The notes under the pieces are model-generated. The model did not search any database, was not told the DNA's origin, and saw nothing but the letters and a program-made list of their open reading frames with translations. Both the position numbers and the translations under genes were made by a program. A DNA stretch of 37,300 nt from Rhodospirillales bacterium (GTDB lineage Bacteria > Pseudomonadota > Alphaproteobacteria > Rhodospirillales > Defluviicoccaceae), in contig JALOTH010000029.1 in NCBI GenBank assembly GCA_025458035.1, positions 1-37,300 on the forward strand, written 5' to 3'. The number at the start of each line of letters is the position of its first letter. Within the stretch, counting starts at the first letter, position 1. Positions 9,626 to 16,645 of the stretch are shown piece by piece.

Positions 9626-10248
9626 CCGCCCGCAACGTCGCCCGCCGCTTTACGGTGCTGGCGGCGGCGGTGCTGGCCATCGCCGCCCTCGCCGTTGCCT
9701 TCAGCCATGGCCTCGTCGACGCGCCGCCGGGGGACTATGCGACGCGGCGGGGGGACCAGCGGCTCGCCGACCGGCAGTGGGCGGATGCCGCCGCGTGGTT
9801 CGACAGGGCGCTCGCCGAAGCGCCGGATCATGCCGGCGCGGCGATGGGCAAGGCGATCGCGCTCCTCAACATGGGGGAGGCGGCGGCGGCCGAGGCGGCA
9901 TTCTCGCGGCTGATCGCCCGGCTCGAGGAACGGCTGGCGGCCGGCGGCAGCGGCGCCGCGGAGCGATGGCGGGGCATGCTCGCCGCCGCCCACGCCAACC
10001 GCGGGATCATCCGCGATCGCGCCGGCCGCAGCGCCGAGGCGCTGGCCGACTACCGGGCGGCGCTCGCCATCGATGCCGGTGCGGTGAGCGGTCCGGGCAT
10101 CAGCCAGCGCATCGTCAGCGGCAACGCCCATCCGTCATCGGTGGCGAAGCGCGCCGCCTATCTCGAACGCCAGTTGGCGTTGCCCGAGGCCGAGCGGCGG
10201 CTGTTGGTCCCGGAGCTCGACGCCCGCCAGCGGATGCACCGGCCCTAA
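9622..10248 (+). CDS. TPR-repeat membrane-anchored/periplasmic protein
   Basis: ATG at 9622 overlapping the previous stop; N-terminal TM; ADAAAWFDRALAEAPDHAGAAMGKAIALLNMGEAAAAEAAFSRLI and HANRGIIRDRAGRSAEALADYRAALAID are TPR-like. Confidence 0.7.
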   Translation: MTARNVARRFTVLAAAVLAIAALAVAFSHGLVDAPPGDYATRRGDQRLADRQWADAAAWFDRALAEAPDHAGAAMGKAIALLNMGEAAAAEAAFSRLIARLEERLAAGGSGAAERWRGMLAAAHANRGIIRDRAGRSAEALADYRAALAIDAGAVSGPGISQRIVSGNAHPSSVAKRAAYLERQLALPEAERRLLVPELDARQRMHRP

Positions 10249-10436
10249 AACCCCAACTGCTGCAGCAGCACCGCCACGAAGAACACCGCGGCGATGCAGC
10301 CGAACAGCAGATGGCCGAAGGTCGGTGCGCCATCGGCATCGCGGTAACGGATGCCATGCCAAGCGATGGCGCCGGTCACCGCCAGGAAGACAAGATCGAT
10401 CAGCAGCGCCCAGGGGTCCGCCGCGGCGTCGGTCAT
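10245..10436 (-). CDS. Small hydrophobic protein, unknown
   Basis: MTDAAADPWALLIDLVFLAVTGAIAWHGIRYRDADGAPTFGHLLFGCIAAVFFVAVLLQQLGF; two TM segments, convergent with the TPR gene. Confidence 0.55.
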   Translation of the reverse strand: MTDAAADPWALLIDLVFLAVTGAIAWHGIRYRDADGAPTFGHLLFGCIAAVFFVAVLLQQLGF

Positions 10437-10569
10437 CGCTGCACTCCCGCGCATCGCCAGCGCCGCCAGACTATCGCAAAGGCGCCCCGCCCCGCCACAG
10501 CCCTCCCGCCGGCGGACGGGAAAGGCAGGCGGCGGAGAGGGGCGGGGCGCCAGCGGCGAGACCGGCGCC

Positions 10570-11289
10570 CTACGGGCGGCGCCGATGGCGGCCGATGAGG
10601 CCGAGGCCGGCGAGGGCCGGCAGCAGCAACGGAATGGTTCCCGGCAGCGGCGTTGCCACCAGCGCATTGCCGCTGCCGGCGTCGATCAGCAGGCGGGCGC
10701 CGTTGCCGCCTTCCGCCGCGGCAAAGGCGAGGCCGATGGTGTTGTAGCCGGAACATTCGTAGCAGGAGGTGAAGCGGAAGCGGACGCTGCCGTCGCCCAT
10801 GGCGAGGACCTGTTTCAGCGGGTCGGTGATGTCGATATCGATGACGTCGTCGACGGCAAGCCCCGACAGCGCCGAGGCGAACGTCTCGGTAACGCCGCTG
10901 CTGCCGACGAACACGTCGGCAAGAACGCCGTCGCTGCGGGTGGCATAGAGTTCCTTCACCTGCACGCGCAGCACGGCGCTGGCGATATCGAGAGCGGACG
11001 GCAGGCTGCTCAAGCCGATCTCGACGAAGCCGTCCCGGTGAACGCGCTGACCGCTGCCGGGATAGTAGTCGTGATAGTCGTAGGCGTAGATCAGGCTTTC
11101 GCCGGCGATGGTGTCGGGACCCCAGCGGCCGCTGCCGAACCAGCCCCAGTAGCGGCCGGTTTCGACGGAGTAATCGCCCGCCGCCGCGACCGGCAGATCA
11201 TAGTCGTAGGACGGGGCGGCGGCGGCCTCACCAGGGGCGGCAACGGCGGCGGCACCCGCGAGAAGCAGGCAGACCATGAGCTTGCGCAT
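10570..11289 (-). CDS. Secreted protein with C-terminal PEP-CTERM/VPLPA-like sorting signal
   Basis: Signal peptide MRKLMVCLLLAGAAAVAAPGEAAAAP; C-terminus ATPLPGTIPLLLPALAGLGLIGRHRRRP (PLPG motif, TM helix, Arg-rich tail). Confidence 0.78.
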   Translation of the reverse strand: MRKLMVCLLLAGAAAVAAPGEAAAAPSYDYDLPVAAAGDYSVETGRYWGWFGSGRWGPDTIAGESLIYAYDYHDYYPGSGQRVHRDGFVEIGLSSLPSALDIASAVLRVQVKELYATRSDGVLADVFVGSSGVTETFASALSGLAVDDVIDIDITDPLKQVLAMGDGSVRFRFTSCYECSGYNTIGLAFAAAEGGNGARLLIDAGSGNALVATPLPGTIPLLLPALAGLGLIGRHRRRP

Positions 11290-11414
11290 GATGACGGTTC
11301 CTTCGGTTGGCGTGTCGGCACCGTGGCGCGTCGGCATCGGCGTTCCGGTCGGCGGGCCGTGGCGTTGGCGCGGCGGGCGATCGGGGCTGGGCGAGGCCGA
11401 GATATTCGCGTTTA

Positions 11415-11427
11415 GGTTGCTGCAACC
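11415..11427. promoter_or_regulatory. Perfect 13-nt palindrome in promoter region of the PEP-CTERM-like gene
   Basis: GGTTGC-T-GCAACC in AT-richer DNA upstream of the 11289 start. Confidence 0.4.
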
Positions 11428-11618
11428 ATAGGACGAATATCGTCGCAAGGCAACAGGATTTTCCCTTCGAATTTTATGGAAATGGGCAGCCCGCCGCCCC
11501 GTTTAGGCCAAAAATGCGGGCCCGCGGCATACCACGGGGCCGCCCTGGCCGCCGGATCGGCCCTTTCAGGCCAGCAGCCCGGCCTTTTCGGCAACCCCGC
11601 CATGCACCGGGTGCAGGG

Positions 11619-11905
11619 GTCGTCACCGGCTGAACGGGGGTCCGACGCCAAGGACAATCCGGTCCCCGGCTGCAAAATCCGGGCTAACGCCAAGGGTGTA
11701 AGCCGCTGCCGGCGGCGGCGTTGCCCGTCTGCCGATGTCGTCAGTTTGGCGTCGTCATGTCGTCAGCGGTGTCGTCACCCCGGTCGTCACGATGTCGTCA
11801 GAAGTCGTCAAAAGTCGTCATTGCCACACCGCTACCACATTGAAATCAAACGATGCACGGTCCGCGCCCGGTGCCGCTGTCGTCATCTGTCGTCATTTGT
11901 CGTCA
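11619..11905. repeat. Array of 12 GTCGTCA heptamers
   Basis: GTCGTCA starts at 11619, 11737, 11751, 11759, 11771, 11783, 11794, 11804, 11814, 11879, 11889, 11899; many spacings are 10-12 nt. Confidence 0.8.
11632..11720 (-). pseudogene. Decayed fragment homologous to the signal-peptide/N-terminal region of the 12884-13687 protein
   Basis: Minus-strand reading ...AAAYTLGVSPDFAAGDRIVLGVGPPFSR* versus ...AATYTLGVNPAFATGDRIVLGTGPVQVG in the intact gene; DNA also clearly similar (ccaaggacaatccggtccccggctgcaaaatccgggctaacgcc versus ccaggacgatccggtcccctgttgcgaaagccgggttaacgcc). Confidence 0.72.
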
Positions 11906-12221
11906 TCTTTCATCATCGATGGGTTTTCCCCGCCGCCGCGATCGGCACGGGCAACCCCGTGCCGCGCAGTGTCCCTTGCCCGCCACCCCTTTCGCAACCC
12001 GCCAACTTCGGGCGCTTGACGGGAAATTCCCGCAACGGCCACCTTAGGTTTGAATCGCGGGCCTCCGGACCGGACAGTCACCGTCGTTGAGCCAACCGTG
12101 CCGGGGCGGGTACACTGCAACGCCAACCATGCTGAAAGCGCTTCATCCCGTTTCGGCGCTCCGAGGAGTCCCTGAGCGCGCAGCTTCGGAGCGTCACAGG
12201 CGGTGCGGAAGGGGACTTGCC

Positions 12222-12437
12222 ATGGCGAGAGAGTTTGATGTTGTGATCGAACGGGACGCTGAGGGGAACTACGTTGCCTCGGTTCCGGCGATTGCCGGCT
12301 GTCATACCCAGGCCCGCTCGCTCGATGCGTTAATGGTTCGCGTGCGGGAAGCGATCGAAGCCAACCTGGAGGCCATCGGGGATGACGGCGCGTCGCTTGA
12401 ATTCGTCGGAGTTCAGCGCATCTCCGTCTCCGCATGA
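12222..12437 (+). CDS. hicB: HicB-family antitoxin
   Basis: MAREFDVVIERDAEGNYVASVPAIAGCHTQARSLDALMVRVREAIEANLEAIGDD; overlaps hicA by ATGA. Confidence 0.88.
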   Translation: MAREFDVVIERDAEGNYVASVPAIAGCHTQARSLDALMVRVREAIEANLEAIGDDGASLEFVGVQRISVSA

Positions 12438-12670
12438 TGCGGTTGCCAAGGCTGACCGGCAGCGAGATCATCTCGGCCTTGCGCGGGGCCGGCTTTGACG
12501 TTGTGCGTGTCAAAGGCAGCCATCATGTCCTCCGGCATCCGGACGGCAGGACGACGACGGTCCCGGCGCACGCCGGGGAGGTGATCGGACCGGGCTTGCT
12601 TTCGAAGATTCTGCGGGACTGCGAGTTGAGCCGCGAACAGCTTTCGAGGTTGCTGTCGCGCACTTTGTAG
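12434..12670 (+). CDS. hicA: HicA-family mRNA interferase toxin
   Basis: LPRLTGSEIISALRGAGFDVVRVKGSHHVLRHPDGRTTTVPAHAGEVIGPGLLSKILRDCELSREQL; conserved G-S-H-H. Confidence 0.9.
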   Translation: MMRLPRLTGSEIISALRGAGFDVVRVKGSHHVLRHPDGRTTTVPAHAGEVIGPGLLSKILRDCELSREQLSRLLSRTL

Positions 12671-12690
12671 GCCGGGCCTGATGCGAAGCG

Positions 12691-12795
12691 TGACCCGCCG
12701 CATCGGGTGCGGACCCCCCGCCCATTCGGCGGGTTGCGCGTCGCCCCGAACCCGCCGACGCGGGCTCGAACCCCGCCCCACGGCGCGGCGGGTCA
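12691..12795. repeat. Structured intergenic element bounded by 11-bp inverted repeats
   Basis: TGACCCGCCGC (12691-12701) and GCGGCGGGTCA (12785-12795), with nested GGCGGGTT/AACCCGCC and CGCGTCG/CGACGCG inverted repeats inside. Confidence 0.5.
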
Positions 12796-12817
12796 GCAGG
12801 CCTTCATCGCAACGGGA

Positions 12818-12839
12818 AACGGGGCCTTGCGGCCCCGTT
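12818..12839. terminator. Hairpin between hicA and the convergent secreted-repeat gene
   Basis: AACGGGGCC-TTGC-GGCCCCGTT perfect 9-bp stem; only weak T-tracts on either side. Confidence 0.6.
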
Positions 12840-12883
12840 CAAGGATGGTAGTACTCGTCAATGGTGGCAAGCCGACCCCAACA

Positions 12884-13687
12884 CTACGGCAACTCGAAAC
12901 CGACGGACTGGGTCAGGAAATCACCGCCAAGTGTTGCCCAAACGCGCGGACTGAAAGTAGCTCCCCCGTTAGGCGAACGCGCCCCGATAACTCGGATAAC
13001 GCCGTCGAAAGCGAATACACAGTCGACCCGATAATCCCACTGACCGTTGTTGTCGTTCGAACGCCATTTGCGACTTGTCTTATTCATTGCGTCTGTCTCT
13101 GTGGGCCAAACCTCGATGCCAGGGTTGCTTCCAGCGTCACTCGCATCCAGACTGGGATCGTAAGTTACGTATGCTGCGGGGTACGTCGTTGTACCTTTCA
13201 CCACGGCGAACGGACCGTACTGCTCCCGTGTGTCGGTGAGTACTTCGGGCTCGCAACTGAACGCCGCCCCGTACTGCGTAAGGAACGAACCGCCGGTATA
13301 CGTCCACACTCGGCCCTGAGGGCCGTGACTACCAGTCCTCGTCCCATAGACAAACACCGTGTTATTTGAGAAAAAGGCGCCGACGGGATCATAGTCCCAC
13401 TGACCATTGTTATCGTTGGAACGGGCGATGCGGTTTGTGGCAGCCGCTTCGTTGACCGCATCTCTCCAGAGTTCGATACCGGGGTTCGAGCCTACGTCGG
13501 ACGCGTCCATCACCGGATTGTAGGTGATTACAGCATTCGGATAGAGGGTCGCACCAACCTGCACCGGTCCGGTGCCCAGGACGATCCGGTCCCCTGTTGC
13601 GAAAGCCGGGTTAACGCCCAAGGTGTACGTTGCTGCCAGTGCCGCGGCGGCGGCGAAGGTCAGGTGTCTTGAAAGCGCTTTCATCAT
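12884..13687 (-). CDS. Predicted secreted protein with two ~90-aa internal repeats, unknown family
   Basis: RBS-like AAGGGAGTG before ATGATG; signal peptide ALSRHLTFAAAAALAATYTLGVNPAFA; repeats containing (I/V)TY(N/D)P..DASD.GSNPGIE(L/V)W...RSNDNNGQWDY...GG.FLTQ. Confidence 0.8.
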   Translation of the reverse strand: MMKALSRHLTFAAAAALAATYTLGVNPAFATGDRIVLGTGPVQVGATLYPNAVITYNPVMDASDVGSNPGIELWRDAVNEAAATNRIARSNDNNGQWDYDPVGAFFSNNTVFVYGTRTGSHGPQGRVWTYTGGSFLTQYGAAFSCEPEVLTDTREQYGPFAVVKGTTTYPAAYVTYDPSLDASDAGSNPGIEVWPTETDAMNKTSRKWRSNDNNGQWDYRVDCVFAFDGVIRVIGARSPNGGATFSPRVWATLGGDFLTQSVGFELP

Positions 13688-13829
13688 CCACACTCCCTTA
13701 AGGTTTTCCGTTGCCCGGAGGCCGGGTGCGCCACGCGCACAAAAGGGCGCGATGACCGGCACGGGTGCCGCTCCTCCAGTCCGTATTGGGTTGGGAACGT
13801 GTGGCGTTTTGCGCACGAACAGGCCCCCC

Positions 13830-13875
13830 CAACCCGTCTTGCCGCCTCCCGTTCGGGAGGCCAGGCGCCGGGTTG
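13830..13875. repeat. Nested inverted repeat
   Basis: CAACCCG(13830-13836)...GCCTCCC-gttc-GGGAGGC(13844-13861)...CGGGTTG(13869-13875). Confidence 0.55.
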
Positions 13876-14223
13876 GATCCCCTTCCTGCCCGGAGCCTCT
13901 CGTCACCCTACCCCCCCCCGCGCATCCCGTCAATCCAAGAAAAATCAAGTCCTGGCTTTTGCTTCGTCTGTTTTTGCGCGCGAAAGTCGAGTACCTGTCA
14001 GCGGCCCTGCTTCAAGCATGCAGTCCTCGGCAATCCAGCAACGATATTCGCCGCGTCCATTTCGTCATGCGACTTATAGTCATTGTCTGTCCGGCGGGCG
14101 GACGCTGCAGTTGATGACGGCTGAAATTGATACCGATTGACAACGGCTCGCCGCGGCGGCGGGAAACGGGGGATGGCGCCGCCGCCGTGGACTCGCGCGC
14201 CCGCGGCCGATATCGTACGCGGC

Positions 14224-14472
14224 ATGTCTGTCCGCCGCCTCGCGCCGCTGCTCGCCATCGCCGCCCTCGCCGCCACCGCCGGCTGCTCGTCCGTCGAGAA
14301 CGAAACGCCGAACGGCATCTGGATCCGGGCGCCGTTCCTCGGCATCGGCGATCCGCAGGCCACCGCCGACGCCCACTGCCGCAAGTATGGCAAGACGGCG
14401 GTCTACCAGGGCCGCCTCGGCGCCACCACCAACCCGGTCTACGTCCCCATTCTCGCCTACGACTGCCGCTGA
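14224..14472 (+). CDS. Small predicted lipoprotein
   Basis: MSVRRLAPLLAIAALAATAGCSSVEN: lipoprotein signal peptide with lipobox-like ATAGC. Confidence 0.65.
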   Translation: MSVRRLAPLLAIAALAATAGCSSVENETPNGIWIRAPFLGIGDPQATADAHCRKYGKTAVYQGRLGATTNPVYVPILAYDCR

Positions 14473-14536
14473 GGCGCCTTGCGCCGAGCCGACGGCGATT
14501 GCGCCATCTCCTCTCCTGGTTCGCGGCGGAACTGCT

Positions 14537-14818
14537 ATGCTGGAGACCTCGGCACCGCTGGCCGCTTTAAAAGGACCTGCCATCAGCGGGACGCATCGCA
14601 TCACCGTCGCTGCTGATCAGTGTGGCGGTCGTCCGTGCCTGAGAAACTTGCGCATTCGGGTCAAGGATGTTCTCGATTTGCTGGCCGCTGGTGCAACGCG
14701 GGAGGAAATTCTCAAGGATTACCCGCTGCTCGAAGCGGGGGACATTACCGCCGCGCTGGAGTACGCGGCGCGGCAAGCCGATCACCCGGTGCTCCGCGTT
14801 GCCGGATGCGATTTCTGA
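14537..14818 (+). CDS. DUF433 family protein (antitoxin-type)
   Basis: HRITVAADQCGGRPCLRNLRIRVKDVLDLLAAGATREEILKDYPLLEAGDITAALEYAARQ is DUF433-like. Confidence 0.85.
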   Translation: MLETSAPLAALKGPAISGTHRITVAADQCGGRPCLRNLRIRVKDVLDLLAAGATREEILKDYPLLEAGDITAALEYAARQADHPVLRVAGCDF

Positions 14819-14863
14819 TCGACGCGCAACTCCCGCCAGCGCCTCTGGAGCGTCGCAGCGCTT
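14806..14863 (+). pseudogene. Truncated remnant of the partner toxin (DUF5615, PIN-like)
   Basis: ATG overlapping the DUF433 gene: MRFLIDAQLPPA resembles the DUF5615 N-terminus, then similarity stops and the DNA runs into the 3' end of a convergent hydrolase gene. Confidence 0.6.
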
Positions 14864-15532
14864 CTAGCCGACGTGCTGGGCGAACAGGGCGAGCGTGCGG
14901 TCGAGGGCGAGCGCCGCCGCGTCCGCCCGGTAGTCGGCGCGGGCCTCGCAATTGAAGCCGTGGCCCGCACCATCGTAGACGAAGATCGGCACGTCCGGGT
15001 TGGCGGTGCGGATCGCCTCGACATTGGCGAGTGGAATCAGCGGATCGGCGGCGCCGAAATGCATGATCGTCGGGCAGGCCGGCCGCTGATCCAACAGATC
15101 GACGATGTGCCGGCCGTAATAGACGGCGGCAGCGGCGAAGGACAGCCGGCAAGCGGCCAGATAGGTGACCGATCCGCCCCAGCAGTAGCCGACGGCGCCG
15201 ACCCGCCCCGCCGCCGCCAGCGTTCGCCGCGCCGCCTCCACATCCGCGAGCGGCGCTTGCCAGCCCAGTTCGGCGACCAGTTCGCGGCCTCTGGCGATCC
15301 CCGTCTCGTCGTAGTCCAGTTCGACGCCACGGGCGATGCGATCGAACAGGGCCGGTGCCAGCGCTTCGTAGCCGGCGGCGGCGAACCGCTCGCAAACCCG
15401 GCGGATGTGGGCGTTGACGCCGAACACCTCCTGGATGACGACGACGCCGCCCCGCCGCGGACCTGCCGGTACCACCCGGCAGGCGCTGAGCCGGTGGCCG
15501 TCGCTTGCCTCGATCTCGATCGTTTCCGCCAT
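14864..15532 (-). CDS. Dienelactone hydrolase family protein
   Basis: VVVIQEVFGVNAHIRRVCERFAAAGYEALAPALFDR, GYCWGGSVTYLAA, GAGHGFNC. Confidence 0.88.
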   Translation of the reverse strand: MAETIEIEASDGHRLSACRVVPAGPRRGGVVVIQEVFGVNAHIRRVCERFAAAGYEALAPALFDRIARGVELDYDETGIARGRELVAELGWQAPLADVEAARRTLAAAGRVGAVGYCWGGSVTYLAACRLSFAAAAVYYGRHIVDLLDQRPACPTIMHFGAADPLIPLANVEAIRTANPDVPIFVYDGAGHGFNCEARADYRADAAALALDRTLALFAQHVG

Positions 15533-15671
15533 TCTCGCCTCCTGCCGCGACCTTTACCGAAGCCGGCGCATCCCGCCTTTCCGCCACCGGCGTTGCCGCT
15601 ACTATGGAGCACAAAGCCGCCGCCCGTCGATCGCTCTCCGCCGGTCGTTGCGGCGGCCCAGGAGGTTTGCC

Positions 15672-16175
15672 ATGAGCGCCGCCGCGCCGCCCGATCTCGC
15701 CACCGTCGTCGATACCTTCCGCCGCATCCCCCACTGCCAGCTGCTGGACATGCGGATGATCGCCATCGCCCCCGGCTGCGGCACGGCCCTGATCCCCTAC
15801 CGCCCGGCCCTGGTCGCCAACGTCCGCACCGGCGTCATCCACGGCGGCGTCATCACCACCCTGCTCGACACGCTGTCCGGCATCGTCGTGATGACGACGG
15901 TGCCGGCGGGAACGCCGCTCGCGACACTGGACCTGCGCATCGACTACCTGCACCCGGCGACGCCGGGCAGTGACATTCGCGGTCGCGTCGAATGCTACAA
16001 GACGACGCCGAACATCGCCTTCGTTCGCGGCGTCGCCTTCCACACCGATGAGGCCGATCCGATCGCCCATTGCGCCGGCACCTTCATGCTCGGGGCGATG
16101 GGCTTTCGCCCGCCGACCGCGGCGGACGAGGCGCCGGCGCCCGGCAACGACCGCCCGGGGGGGCAGCCATGCTGA
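15672..16175 (+). CDS. PaaI-type hotdog thioesterase
   Basis: RBS ggaggtttgcc; VRTGVIHGGVITTLLDTLSGIVV...LDLRIDYLHPA. Confidence 0.85.
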   Translation: MSAAAPPDLATVVDTFRRIPHCQLLDMRMIAIAPGCGTALIPYRPALVANVRTGVIHGGVITTLLDTLSGIVVMTTVPAGTPLATLDLRIDYLHPATPGSDIRGRVECYKTTPNIAFVRGVAFHTDEADPIAHCAGTFMLGAMGFRPPTAADEAPAPGNDRPGGQPC

Positions 16176-16594
16176 AGGTGATCGCCGAACTGAAGGCGGC
16201 CAATGCCATCGAACGGCTGAACGAGGTGATCCCCTACGCCGCGACCATCGGCCTTGCCGCCCGCCGGGAAGACGGCGCGCTGATCAGCGTGCTGGCGTTC
16301 CGGGAAAGCAACATCGGCAACTACGTTGCCCGTGCCATCCACGGCGGCGTCGTCGGCGCGCTGCTGGAGCACGCCGCCATCCTGCAGGTGCTGGCGGAAA
16401 CCGAGACCCAGGTTCTGCCGAAGATCGTCAACCTGTCGGTGGACTACCTGCGGCCGTGCCTCGCCGCCGACACCTTTGCCCGCGGCCGGGTGATCCGCCA
16501 GGGCCGGCGGGTCGCCAACGTCCGCGTCGAGGCCTGGCAGGACAGCCCGGAACGGCCGGTGGCGGCGGCGCATGCCCACTTCCTGCTGACATAG
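16169..16594 (+). CDS. Second PaaI-type hotdog thioesterase paralogue
   Basis: Overlaps preceding gene by 7 bp; VARAIHGGVVGALLEHAAILQV...IVNLSVDYLRPC. Confidence 0.83.
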   Translation: MLKVIAELKAANAIERLNEVIPYAATIGLAARREDGALISVLAFRESNIGNYVARAIHGGVVGALLEHAAILQVLAETETQVLPKIVNLSVDYLRPCLAADTFARGRVIRQGRRVANVRVEAWQDSPERPVAAAHAHFLLT

Positions 16595-16645
16595 GGTGGC
16601 ATAGGGCGCGCCCGCCCGGTCCGCGCAGCCGGCGAACGGGCTCGG

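Noticed and set aside
11412-11693. Minus-strand 93-aa ORF upstream of the PEP-CTERM-like gene
   Set aside because: No RBS or recognisable domain; overlaps promoter-like DNA and the decayed paralogue fragment.
11619-11905. CRISPR array interpretation of the GTCGTCA repeats
   Set aside because: Repeat unit only 7 nt with 1-7-nt gaps in most cases; no CRISPR-length repeats, spacers or cas genes.
12087-12221. N-terminal extension of HicB in the ORF track
   Set aside because: HicB homology begins at MAREFDVVIERD (12222); the extension has no family similarity.
11893-12513. 206-aa minus-strand ORF across hicBA upstream region
   Set aside because: Antisense to hicB and lacks coding character.
12704-12795. 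tRNA-like T-arm on the minus strand (GCGGGGTTCGAGCCCGC)
   Set aside because: No acceptor stem, D-arm or anticodon arm could be assembled around it; treated as part of the structured element.
14864-15973. 366-aa plus-strand ORF over the hydrolase gene
   Set aside because: Antisense to a clearly recognised dienelactone hydrolase.
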